Source: Acidobacteriota bacterium (GTDB lineage: Bacteria; Acidobacteriota; Vicinamibacteria; Vicinamibacterales; SCN-69-37). From it: a DNA stretch of 64,000 bases. A program made the position numbers and the translations under genes. The stretch spans positions 124,001 to 188,000 of the forward strand of contig JADJUS010000003.1 in assembly GCA_016716905.1 (NCBI GenBank), given 5' to 3'. The first letter of the stretch is position 1. Every line of letters starts with the position of its first letter. The notes below the pieces were generated by a model. The model had not been told where the DNA came from, did no database searches, and worked only from the letters and a program-made list of their open reading frames with translations. Below, piece by piece: positions 44,290 to 52,397 of this stretch.

Positions 44290-44408
44290 AGCGGATTCGA
44301 CATCGGTGTAGCCGGACCTGAAGGTCCGGCCTCCGAAGACAGCGGCCCGTCCGCCCTCGGAGGCCGGGTCTTCAGACCCGGCTGCACCGATGTCGAATCC
44401 GCTCTAGA
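44285..44408. mobile_element. MITE-like palindromic element with 31-bp inverted ends
   Basis: The ends (44285-44315 and 44378-44408) are inverted repeats of 31 bp with one mismatch, starting TCTAGAGCGGATTCGACATC. Inside are nested hairpins: GCCGGACCT/AGGTCCGGC (44311-44330), GCCGGGTC/GACCCGGC (44363-44382) and CCGGCCTCCGA/TCGGAGGCCGG (44326-44336 with 44357-44367). It has no coding capacity. The left end coincides with the stop codon of the membrane-protein gene. It looks like a non-autonomous element; no obvious target duplication beyond the TCTAGA symmetry. Confidence 0.7.
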
Positions 44409-44503
44409 ACGGGTGTTCGATCCCGGTCGCGTTGACAGAGCGGGCTAGGCTGTGTTCTGGTGATGGGCATAGACGCTCTAGGCCCTAGTCCATCTTTGCC
44501 CCT

Positions 44504-44836
44504 ATGACTCCAGTCAAGAACCCCCTGCTGCCCGGCCTGCTCGACATGCTGGTGCTCAAGACGCTCAGCGTGGAATCGCTGCACGGCTACGGCATCGCGC
44601 AACATCTGCACGTGTTGTCCCGTGATGTCCTCCGCGTGGAGGAGGGCTCACTGTATCCCGCGCTGCAGCGCATGCGGCAGAAGGGCTGGATCAAGGCCGA
44701 GTGGCGCCAGACCGCCAACAACCAGCGCGCGCGGTACTACACGGTGACCCCCCTGGGCCGCCGGCAGCTCGGTGAGCAGGAAGCCGGATTCGCCGAAATG
44801 ATGTCCGCCGTGAAGCGCGTCATGAAGCAGGCGTGA
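44504..44836 (+). CDS. PadR-family transcriptional regulator (second copy)
   Basis: A 110-residue winged-helix regulator: LLPGLLDMLVLKTLSVESLHGYGIA, EEGSLYPALQRMRQKGWIKAEW, and the wing RARYYTVTPLGRRQL. It matches the PadR pattern closely and precedes the second ADOP permease by 7 bases, repeating the arrangement at 13.0-13.4 kb. The two PadR proteins clearly differ in sequence. No clear operator was found upstream; the MITE-like element ends about 95 bases before the start. Confidence 0.92.
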   Translation: MTPVKNPLLPGLLDMLVLKTLSVESLHGYGIAQHLHVLSRDVLRVEEGSLYPALQRMRQKGWIKAEWRQTANNQRARYYTVTPLGRRQLGEQEAGFAEMMSAVKRVMKQA

Positions 44837-44843
44837 GGTGACT

Positions 44844-47540
44844 ATGCGCGAGTGGATAAACAGGCTTGTTGATGTCTTCCGTCGTGGCAGGCTGGATCGG
44901 GAACTCGCCGAAGAGCTGCGGTTCCACGAAGGCCACCTCGAGCGTGGGGCCGCCGATGCCGGATTAAGCCCCGACGCCGCATCTGCGCAGGCGCGGCGCC
45001 GGCTCGGCAATGTGACGCAGATCACCGAGGCCACGCGCGAACGCTGGTCGTTTCAATGGCTTGATCACCTGCAGCAGGACGTGCGGTTCGCCTGGCGCGG
45101 ACTGCGACGCACGCCGAGCTTTACCGTGTCGGTGGTCCTCACTCTGGCGCTGGGCATCGGGGCCAACACGGTCATGTTCGGCGTGGTGGACCGGCTGATG
45201 TTCAAGCCACTCGACTACTTGCACGATCCAGGCACCGTGCACCGGCTGTACCTGCAGACGCTGGAACGCGGCATTGTGGGCACCTCGGTCTGGGTGCAGT
45301 ACGAGCGTTATCGCGACTTCGAGACGAGGACGACGTCGTTTTCACACATCGCGTGCCTGAACGAACGGCTGATGGCGGTGGGGCGTGGAGACGCTTTGCG
45401 GGAAATTCGCGTGGCCGGCGTCACCGCGTCGTACTTCGACTTCTTTGACATGGCGCCAGCGGCAGGCCGGTTCTTCGGGCCGTCCGAGGACATCGCTCCG
45501 TCAGGAACGCCGGTGGCCGTGCTGGCACACGCATACTGGGTCGCCGAGTACGGGCGACGCGACGTGGTGGGGGAGTCCATGGCGCTCGGGAACCTCTCGG
45601 TCACGATCATCGGTGTGGCGCCGCCTGGGTTTACGGGCCTGGATGACGCGCAGCCGTCACAGATATTTCTCCCGCTGACCGCGCTGGGACCGGCAATGGG
45701 TGGACCAGCCACTGCGGGATTTTCTCAGGGCTATCGGTTCCTGTGGGGCAACGTGATTGTCCGTCGCAAAGCCGGCGTGTCGGTGGAGCAGGCCACGGCC
45801 GATGCCACGGAAGGCTATCGGTTGAGCTGGCAACGACAGCGCGACCAGGCGCCTCCGGGCACACCGCCGCTGCGCAGCCTGGAGGACGCGCAGCCGAGAG
45901 TGCTGGTGTCGGCCCTGCGCACCGGCAATGGTCCGGCACCATCGCTTGACGCCAGGACATCGCTGTGGACCAGTGGTGTCGCCGCGCTCCTGCTGATCAT
46001 CACGGTGGCCAATGTGGCCAATCTCCTTTTGGGCCGTACGCTCGAGCGGCGGCAGGAGACGGCCGTCCGTCTGGCGCTGGGCGTCAGCCGGCGTCGCCTC
46101 ATCGCGCACCTGCTGACCGAAAGCGTGGTGCTCGCATGCCTGGGAGCCGCAGGCGCGGTACTGGTGACGTACGGGCTCGGCTCGGCCGTCCTGGGGCTCC
46201 TCACGACGACAACCGGCCCGACTGCGGCCCTGCTTGATTCACGGACGCTGCTGGTGACGGTCGCTCTGGCGATCCTCGTGGCGATGACCACCGGGCTGGT
46301 TCCTGCATGGATCGCGTCACGTGTGACCGTGGCGCCCGCACTTCGCCGTGGCCCACGCGAAGCCGGTGGCGGAGGCAGGCTCAGAATGATGCTGGTCGTC
46401 ACGCAGGCTGCGCTGTCGCTCGTGCTGATCGTCGGCGCCCTGCTGTTTGTGCGGAGTCTGGCGGCTGTCCGCGCGATGCCTCTGGGTTATGAGCCAGGCC
46501 GCATCGTCATGGTGAATCAGGTGCTGCGGGGAGCGCCGCTGCCGCCTGAAGCACTGGTGGCGCTGAGACGGTCCTTGCTGGATGCTGCTCGCGTGCACCC
46601 GGCTGTTGAAGCCGCAGCCTGGCGGTCGAGCACGCCGCTGGGCACCACCATGCAGATTCGTTTTGTGGCGGACGGCGCGCCCCCGGTGGAGACGCTCGGG
46701 ATGTTCTCTGGCCAGGAAGGAACGCCCGACTATTTTTCGGTGATGGGCACGCGCATTCTGCGCGGCCGGTCCTTCACCGATGACGATCGCGTGGGTTCGC
46801 CGCTGGTGGCGGTGGTCAGCGAGAGTACGGCCCGTGTGTTGTGGCCGGGGCAGGAGGCGATCGGCAAGTGCATGCGGTTCGGCCGAGAGCCCGCCGAGTG
46901 CACCTCAGTCATCGGCATCGCCGAAGACATCGTGGCGAACAGCCTGACCGAGACTCAGCGGTACCAGTTGTACTTTCCGATCGAACAGACCGCACCTGCA
47001 GGCGGGTCCGGCATGTTTCTCAGGGTTCGCGGAGACGCCGCAGCCCAGGCGGCAGTCCTGCGGCAGGCGCTGCAACCGCTGATGCCGGGAACGTCGTATC
47101 TCACCGTTCAACCCATGAGCAGCCTGCTCGTGCGCCCGCAGCGGTCGTGGCGGCTTGGCGCCACCATGTTTGGGGCGTTCGGAATGTTGGCGCTTGTCGT
47201 GGCGGCCATCGGACTGTACGGCGTGATCAGCTACAGCGTTGCGCAGCGGCGCCGGGAAATGGGCGTGCGGATCGCGCTTGGCGCCAACCGCCGCGACATT
47301 GTGTGGCTCGTCACCCGGCAGGGACTCGCGGTTGCGACCGCCGGTGTGCTGCTGGGCGTCGGCCTGGCACTGGTATTCAGCGGGCAAGTGCAACCGTTGT
47401 TGTTCTCGCAGTCGGCGAAAGACCCGGGTGTGTACGCCATCGCCGGCGGAGTACTCGTTCTCGTGGCCGTCATTGCCACGTTGTTGCCCGCCACGCGCGC
47501 CTCTCGCGCGAATCCCACGGAGGCATTGCGCGGGGAATGA
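44844..47540 (+). CDS. ADOP family MacB/FtsX-type ABC permease (second copy)
   Basis: An 898-residue permease with the same build as the first copy: a cytoplasmic helical start (DRELAEELRFHEGHLERGAA), DVRFAWRGLRRTPSFTVSVV into helix 1, a MacB-like periplasmic domain, a middle FtsX module (SGVAALLLIITVANVANLLLG), a second periplasmic domain, and a C-terminal FtsX module (FGMLALVVAAIGLYGVISY) ending SRANPTEALRGE. The ATG at 44844 is chosen for the GAGGTGA Shine-Dalgarno that overlaps the PadR stop; GTG 44838 is also open. No ATPase is nearby. The two ADOP copies are on opposite strands, 32 kb apart. Confidence 0.92.
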   Translation: MREWINRLVDVFRRGRLDRELAEELRFHEGHLERGAADAGLSPDAASAQARRRLGNVTQITEATRERWSFQWLDHLQQDVRFAWRGLRRTPSFTVSVVLTLALGIGANTVMFGVVDRLMFKPLDYLHDPGTVHRLYLQTLERGIVGTSVWVQYERYRDFETRTTSFSHIACLNERLMAVGRGDALREIRVAGVTASYFDFFDMAPAAGRFFGPSEDIAPSGTPVAVLAHAYWVAEYGRRDVVGESMALGNLSVTIIGVAPPGFTGLDDAQPSQIFLPLTALGPAMGGPATAGFSQGYRFLWGNVIVRRKAGVSVEQATADATEGYRLSWQRQRDQAPPGTPPLRSLEDAQPRVLVSALRTGNGPAPSLDARTSLWTSGVAALLLIITVANVANLLLGRTLERRQETAVRLALGVSRRRLIAHLLTESVVLACLGAAGAVLVTYGLGSAVLGLLTTTTGPTAALLDSRTLLVTVALAILVAMTTGLVPAWIASRVTVAPALRRGPREAGGGGRLRMMLVVTQAALSLVLIVGALLFVRSLAAVRAMPLGYEPGRIVMVNQVLRGAPLPPEALVALRRSLLDAARVHPAVEAAAWRSSTPLGTTMQIRFVADGAPPVETLGMFSGQEGTPDYFSVMGTRILRGRSFTDDDRVGSPLVAVVSESTARVLWPGQEAIGKCMRFGREPAECTSVIGIAEDIVANSLTETQRYQLYFPIEQTAPAGGSGMFLRVRGDAAAQAAVLRQALQPLMPGTSYLTVQPMSSLLVRPQRSWRLGATMFGAFGMLALVVAAIGLYGVISYSVAQRRREMGVRIALGANRRDIVWLVTRQGLAVATAGVLLGVGLALVFSGQVQPLLFSQSAKDPGVYAIAGGVLVLVAVIATLLPATRASRANPTEALRGE

Positions 47541-47554
47541 TGCGCGTGATTTCC

Positions 47555-47990
47555 TGGAAATCACCAGCGTCTGAATAACCTTGCCATCCGTGCCGGTCAC
47601 GACCACCGTCAACGCCGTGGCGGTGGCGTCCACCCGCGCCACTTGATCCTGCCCAACCGCCAGCAGGTGGTAGGTGTGTGCCACGCTCGGTCCCGGGGCG
47701 GTGTAGGAATGGCGATGCGTGTGCCCAACAATCACCAGATCGACGCGGGCCTCGTTGGCGGCGGTGATCCACCGGCACGTTCGTGTCGTCGGGCTTGTCC
47801 TCGGTGGTGTCGAGCACCAGCAAGTGCACCGGGCCTGAATCGGGCGCCGGGCTCGAGCCCCGTCAGGTGCACGACGTGCCGCAAACCTACGGGTACCAGT
47901 CCGTCTCGGTTCAGCGACTGTGGTCAACGCCGACGCCGCCAGGCTGGCGCCGCGCGCGTAGCGGACGACGGAATGACTGGGTGTGTCCGT
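47555..47990 (-). pseudogene. Decayed metallophosphatase remnant
   Basis: Minus-strand fragments in different frames read like a calcineurin/purple-acid-type phosphatase. They are an Fn3-like piece (LVPVGLRHVVHLTGLEPGAR), a short piece (HLLVLDTTEDKPDD), then ITAANEARVDLVIVGHTHRH with the GHTH metal motif and a beta-rich C-terminus (HTYHLLAVGQDQVARVDATA). No intact frame joins them and most of the catalytic core is missing, so the gene is dead. It occupies the 488-base gap after the ADOP gene. Confidence 0.7.
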
Positions 47991-48014
47991 GAGCCAGACG
48001 ACCCCTTTCTGCCA

Positions 48015-48020
48015 TATGAT
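48015..48020 (+). promoter_or_regulatory. -10 box of a secreted-protein gene
   Basis: TATGAT ends 8 bases before the ATG at 48029 and there is no Shine-Dalgarno. The implied leader is 0-2 bases. Confidence 0.4.
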
Positions 48021-48028
48021 CCCGCCGC

Positions 48029-48631
48029 ATGAAACTGATTGGGCAAGTCATGATGCTCGGGGTGATGGCCGTGTGCGCCGGCACTGTCGCCGCGCAGGCG
48101 CCCTGGCTGCCGCCACAGGTCGAGCAAGGTCTTGCCGACCAGTTGGCCGAGCGATTGGCCGCGGTCAATACGGGCAAGACGCCGGACCAGGCAGCCATTC
48201 GACAGGCGGCCGGCCGGGCCGTGCAGTCGATGGCGCGGCAGCTTGGGACTTGGACGGATGTGGTGGCCGTTGAAAAGGCGCCACTGTTTCCGCAGATCAG
48301 ATGGGTGAAGGGGTCGCAGCGTCATCTCGACGCCATGGGGCGCTTCCAGGTGTGCAATCTCGCGTTGTTCCCGCAGTTCGAGTCCGGCGGCGATCCAGGA
48401 AGCCGGCGGTCGGGCGCGCTTGGCCTGTCTGCGGTCACGCTGGCCATTATTCGCCTGCGAGAGCCGTTCCTCGCCGGAGGCGGCAACCATGAGGCGATCG
48501 AGGCTTTCCTGACGAGCGCACCCATGGCGGCGATCCTGGAGACTGTTCAGAAGCAGCCCGCACTCCAGGCGCATGTCCAGACCCAGTGCGCGCCCGTGCT
48601 CCGCGAGCTGCTGGGCCCCCCAGCGAAATAG
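48029..48631 (+). CDS. Secreted protein of unknown function
   Basis: A 200-residue protein with a signal peptide (LIGQVMMLGVMAVCAGTVAAQ) and an otherwise helical mature part. It has no recognised domain; two cysteines (FQVCNLALFPQ and TQCAPVLREL) could bridge. The central stretch GALGLSAVTLAIIRLREPFL is hydrophobic but probably not a membrane helix. It ends 20 bases from the convergent VWFA gene. I could not assign a family. Confidence 0.65.
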   Translation: MKLIGQVMMLGVMAVCAGTVAAQAPWLPPQVEQGLADQLAERLAAVNTGKTPDQAAIRQAAGRAVQSMARQLGTWTDVVAVEKAPLFPQIRWVKGSQRHLDAMGRFQVCNLALFPQFESGGDPGSRRSGALGLSAVTLAIIRLREPFLAGGGNHEAIEAFLTSAPMAAILETVQKQPALQAHVQTQCAPVLRELLGPPAK

Positions 48632-48651
48632 CCCTCTTCAGGGCGGCCACT

Positions 48652-49581
48652 CTACTGGGTGTAACCGCGTCGCGCGGTGACGGTCAGCGCCGGGTCTTTC
48701 ATCCGCACTTCCACGGGGTGCCAGCCCGAACCGGCCGCGTGCGGCGGGGCGTACGTGAGGACGTACCGCTGATTGAAGCGCGCCATCACGTCCAGAAACG
48801 CCGCGCGCAGGTCCTTGGTGTCGGCGCGCGCGAACGCTTCGCCGCCGGTTTCGTGGGCCAGCAACGGCAGCAGGGAACTGCGGTACAGGCCCGGATCTTC
48901 GAACAGCTTCGCGCGCCGCTCGTCGAGCGTGGCGCCGCTCGATGGCGCAGCCGACAGGGTCACGCCATACACGACGGCGTCCGTGCGGCGGGCGGCGTCC
49001 ACCACGGTCGCGGCGTTGAGCCAACTCGACGAATCGTCGCCGTCAGTAAAGATGAGTGCCAACGTTCGGCTGAGACGAGCGGGCGGCAGTGTGATGGCGG
49101 CAAAGGCCGCGTCGGTGAGTGACGTCGAGCCCTGCGCCGTCGCGGCGTCAATAGCCGTCTGGAGCTTGTGTTTGTCGTCGGTCCATGTCGCGCGCAGCGC
49201 GACGTTTTGCGAAAACGTCAACAACGCCGCCTGATCACCGGCGCGCAGACTCGACACGGCCGCCTTCGCGGCGTCCTTGAGTTGATCGAGCGCCGGCCCA
49301 CGCACGCTCGCGCTGGTATCGAGCGCCAGCAGCAACGCCACGGGAACGGACTCGATGCCATTGAGCTGTACCGGCTGCGCGGCTCCGCTGTCGCGCACGT
49401 CAAAGTCTGCGGCGGTCAGGTTGGTCACGGGCTTGCCGTCGCGAGTCACGAGGACGTCGATACTGACCACCGCCGTCCCGGCTGCGAAGCGGGGCGGCTG
49501 TTGCTGTGCCGATGTCCCCGGCACCAGGGCCGCCAGGCCCACGATCAGCGCGAGACATCCGCGAGCAGGCAGGCCGCTCAC
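48652..49581 (-). CDS. Secreted VWFA-related protein (short copy)
   Basis: A 309-residue exported protein: signal peptide (CLALIVGLAALVPGTSAQQ), the family opening (VVSIDVLVTRDGKPVTNLTA, ADFDVRDSGAAQPV), then a VWA domain with a MIDAS-like DTSAS motif (ALLLALDTSASVRGPALDQL, STSLTDAAFAAI, LIFTDGDDSSSWL) and the family ending RYVLTYAPPHAAGSGWHPVE, VTARRGYTQ. Unlike the longer copy at 21341, the DxSxS metal site is intact. The GTG start overlaps the TPR gene stop (GTGA), so the pair is coupled; such VWA/TPR pairs are common in acidobacteria. Confidence 0.85.
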   Translation of the reverse strand: MSGLPARGCLALIVGLAALVPGTSAQQQPPRFAAGTAVVSIDVLVTRDGKPVTNLTAADFDVRDSGAAQPVQLNGIESVPVALLLALDTSASVRGPALDQLKDAAKAAVSSLRAGDQAALLTFSQNVALRATWTDDKHKLQTAIDAATAQGSTSLTDAAFAAITLPPARLSRTLALIFTDGDDSSSWLNAATVVDAARRTDAVVYGVTLSAAPSSGATLDERRAKLFEDPGLYRSSLLPLLAHETGGEAFARADTKDLRAAFLDVMARFNQRYVLTYAPPHAAGSGWHPVEVRMKDPALTVTARRGYTQ

Positions 49582-50732
49582 TTTGCGTCCTTTCCGGCTT
49601 TGACTTCCGCGAAGATCGCGTCAAAACGTGCTTCGAGCCGGGCGTCGAGCCCCAGCGGGTAAATCCACCACGGGTCGGCCACGGCACTGGTGACTGCGCG
49701 CCCGTACCAGCGATCGAGTACGCCGGCCGCTTCCACCGGCTGGCCCGTGGCCTGCAGGACATGCGCGAGCGCGACGTACGCGCTCTGGCCATCCGGATGC
49801 GACTTCACGGCGTCCACGTACGACTGCGCGGCCGGATTCCATTGCTGCTGGCGTTCGCGGATCTGCCCGATCCAGAGATGCGTCAGATACAGGATGCTCG
49901 TGTCGGCAGAGCTCTTGGGCAGCGCCGACAGCATCTTCTCCGCTCCGGCATCGTCTCCACGGTCGATGCTGATGCGGGCAAGCCGAAGCCGCGCTTCGAC
50001 GAGCGACGCGTCGATCGCCAGCGCCCGTTCGAAAGACGCGGCCGCGGCGGCGCGAAAATCGTCGCGCTCCCTCTGGACTTCGCCCGGGTCACGCAACTTC
50101 GCGCCGGCCGCGGCTGGGGCGTCGACCGTGGCGCGCAGCGCGCGGCTTTCCTTGGCGGTGCCGAGCGCCAGCAGCACGGCTGCGTCATTGGCGATCTTGA
50201 TATTGAGTCGTTCCAGGTAGGCGTCGGCCGCCGCGAACTCACCATTGAGCAGCAGCACGCGCGCGACGGCCACGTTCCAACGGCTCCGCAACCCGCCGGG
50301 CTTGGAACTGCGGTCGTCGGCCAGACTCAGCCATCCGTCGGCGATTCCGGCATGAAATTGCAGCAAGCCGATGTCGCGGCGCCGCAGGGCCTCGAGCCCC
50401 ACTTCCGTGTGCAGCATCGCGGCGGCCCGAAGCGTGCCGGGCTTCCATTCGGCCTTGGAGTTGAGCAGGTCGTTGAGCTGCGCTTCCGGCTGGAACTGCG
50501 TGGACTGGACCTTCGCGATCCGGTCCTGGGGCCAGCTCGCCATCTCCTTGATGGCCGGCGCGGTCTGGCCGTTCTGGTACCGCTTCACCACGGTCCAGTA
50601 CTCGCCGAGGATCCACTGTTCCTGTTCTGACGCGGTCTGGGGCCGTTGCGCGTGGCTGACCCCGCCCACGGGCACCAGCAGGCAGATCGCCATCCCGGAC
50701 GCGGCCACAAACCGCTGGATCCGCTTCATCAC
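49578..50732 (-). CDS. Exported TPR-like protein
   Basis: A 384-residue protein with a signal peptide (FVAASGMAICLLVPVGGVSHAQ) and repeated helix pairs of TPR type: VAVARVLLLNGEFAAADAYL, AAAASFERALAIDASLVEAR, LRLARISIDRGDDAGAEKML, YVALAHVLQATGQPVEAAGV. It probably scaffolds interactions with the VWFA protein encoded next, whose start overlaps its stop. GTG 50732 is favoured because TAGAAT lies exactly 6 bases upstream; the following ATG (50729) is also possible. Confidence 0.8.
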   Translation of the reverse strand: MMKRIQRFVAASGMAICLLVPVGGVSHAQRPQTASEQEQWILGEYWTVVKRYQNGQTAPAIKEMASWPQDRIAKVQSTQFQPEAQLNDLLNSKAEWKPGTLRAAAMLHTEVGLEALRRRDIGLLQFHAGIADGWLSLADDRSSKPGGLRSRWNVAVARVLLLNGEFAAADAYLERLNIKIANDAAVLLALGTAKESRALRATVDAPAAAGAKLRDPGEVQRERDDFRAAAAASFERALAIDASLVEARLRLARISIDRGDDAGAEKMLSALPKSSADTSILYLTHLWIGQIRERQQQWNPAAQSYVDAVKSHPDGQSAYVALAHVLQATGQPVEAAGVLDRWYGRAVTSAVADPWWIYPLGLDARLEARFDAIFAEVKAGKDAK

Positions 50733-50738
50733 AGGAGG

Positions 50739-50777
50739 ATTCTACGCCTCCTCGCGATCGAAATGCTCTTGTAGGAT
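50739..50777. promoter_or_regulatory. Divergent pair of leaderless-type promoters
   Basis: On the minus strand TAGAAT (50744 to 50739) ends 6 bases before GTG 50732. On the plus strand TAGGAT (50772-50777) ends 6 bases before ATG 50784. The two starts are only 51 bases apart, with no other element recognised. Confidence 0.5.
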
Positions 50778-50783
50778 ACGCGC

Positions 50784-52250
50784 ATGTCCTTCACCTTCCT
50801 GACCCGTCCAGCGGTGGTGGCAGGGGCGATGGCCCTGGCCGCCGCCGTTTCGACCTCCGGACGCGACGCCCAGCGACCCGCTCCCATTTCGATCGGCGTG
50901 GAGTACGTCCTCATCGACAAGGCCGACAAGGTTGGTCCCTACGCGCGCGAGTTGGCGCAGACCGGGGTTACCGCCGCGAAACACTACGCCGAACACGTTG
51001 AGTGGAACGAGATGCAGAAGAGCGCCGCGGCGCCGATCGATTTCTCGCGGCTCGACAGTTTCGTGCGCGAGTTCCAGGCGGCAGGCTTTGCCGATGTCGT
51101 CATCTGTCTGCGTTCGCGATCCAGATGGGCCTCGAAGAAATACACGTTGCTCGGCAACCAGAACATCTCGCCCAAGCCCGAGCACCTGGAGGCCTACGGC
51201 CAATGGATTGGCGCCATCGTCGAGCGTTATGACGCCGACGGCCGCGGCGACATGCCCGGACTGCGCCGGCCGGTGGTCTGGTACGAGATCGGCTCTGAGC
51301 TGTCGACCTACGAAGCCGAGCCGGTGCCCGAATACCTGGTGATGCTCGAGCGTGCCTACGCCTCCGCGCACGCGGCCTTCGCCGGCGTCAAGATCGCCCA
51401 CGCGGCATTCCTCACGACCAATGCGTTTCGCGATCACCCGGGCCCCGCCGGCTACGAACGGGCCTTTGCGTCGGTGGACAAGCGCATCATGTATCACGGC
51501 CTGCCGGCGATCCGTGCCGTACTCGATCGTGGCGACCTCTTTGACGTCGTCAATATCCACTCGCTCGGCGACCCCGCCGAACTCGAAGACATGGTGGCGT
51601 GGCTCAACTGGGAGATGAATCGCCGTCGCTGGACGAAGCCCATCATCGTCAGCGATACGGCGGCCACGCCGTTCATCGCCTGGGGCAACGCCGTGACGTG
51701 CACGGGGCTGAAAGCGTTTCTTGGCCTGATGGTCGCGCCTGCGACGGAACGGGACCGGTGCCGGCTGGCGGCCTACTTCACGAAATTGGTCGCGAGCGAC
51801 CCGGCCACGATTGAATGGACTCATCAGTTTCTGGCCGACGACCTCATCAAGCGCGTGGTGATTGCCGCAGATCAGGGCATCGTCCTTATCAACACCGCGT
51901 TCGTCGAGGACCTTCACCTCCTGAAGATGAAGGCGATGAATGCCGGCGCCGGCACCTCGGCCTGGTCCGGGATGATCGATTTGGTGAAGCGCGAGCGCCG
52001 ACCGGCGTTCACCGCGCTGAAGAACGTCACCGAATGGCTCAAGGACTACGACGCCATTCGCCGTGTATCGATGCCGGATTCCGAGGTGCGCGTGTACGAA
52101 GTGCGGAAGGGAGGCGGCGTGTCGTGGATCGGCTGGCTGCACCCATCGCGAGTCTGGCTGCCCGAAGACGAACAGCCGTCGCGCGACGTTGTGCTGCCGG
52201 GCGGTCGCACTGTGCGGCTGATGACGACGCCCACGCGGATCGGCGCGTAG
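50784..52250 (+). CDS. Secreted glycosidase-like TIM-barrel protein
   Basis: A 488-residue protein: an N-terminal signal (AVVAGAMALAAAVSTSG), then a TIM-barrel-like domain resembling clan GH-A glycosidases (SIGVEYVLIDKADKVG, TGVTAAKHYAEHVEW, WYEIGSELSTYEAEPVPEYL, DVVNIHSLGDPAEL, KPIIVSDTAATPF). In such enzymes the acid/base follows asparagine (NE); here it reads SE. The usual second glutamate on the late strand is replaced by aspartate (VSDTA). So it may be inactive or catalyse something else. A beta-rich C-terminus follows. The ATG is placed 6 bases after TAGGAT. Confidence 0.65.
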   Translation: MSFTFLTRPAVVAGAMALAAAVSTSGRDAQRPAPISIGVEYVLIDKADKVGPYARELAQTGVTAAKHYAEHVEWNEMQKSAAAPIDFSRLDSFVREFQAAGFADVVICLRSRSRWASKKYTLLGNQNISPKPEHLEAYGQWIGAIVERYDADGRGDMPGLRRPVVWYEIGSELSTYEAEPVPEYLVMLERAYASAHAAFAGVKIAHAAFLTTNAFRDHPGPAGYERAFASVDKRIMYHGLPAIRAVLDRGDLFDVVNIHSLGDPAELEDMVAWLNWEMNRRRWTKPIIVSDTAATPFIAWGNAVTCTGLKAFLGLMVAPATERDRCRLAAYFTKLVASDPATIEWTHQFLADDLIKRVVIAADQGIVLINTAFVEDLHLLKMKAMNAGAGTSAWSGMIDLVKRERRPAFTALKNVTEWLKDYDAIRRVSMPDSEVRVYEVRKGGGVSWIGWLHPSRVWLPEDEQPSRDVVLPGGRTVRLMTTPTRIGA

Positions 52251-52397
52251 ACCGGCTGATTCTCTCTGGGGGCGTTGACGTCCGGACCGCTTAGGCCTAC
52301 TCTGCTGCTCACGCTGCAGGTTCGTTTGCTCGGCGGGGCTCGATCATCGAACCCCGATCGGATGTCGTTACTCTCGGAAAGCTGCTGGAGAACACGT

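Noticed and set aside
44285..44408. tRNA or structured riboswitch
   Set aside because: The folding is explained by nested perfect palindromes; no tRNA arms or aptamer core could be recognised.
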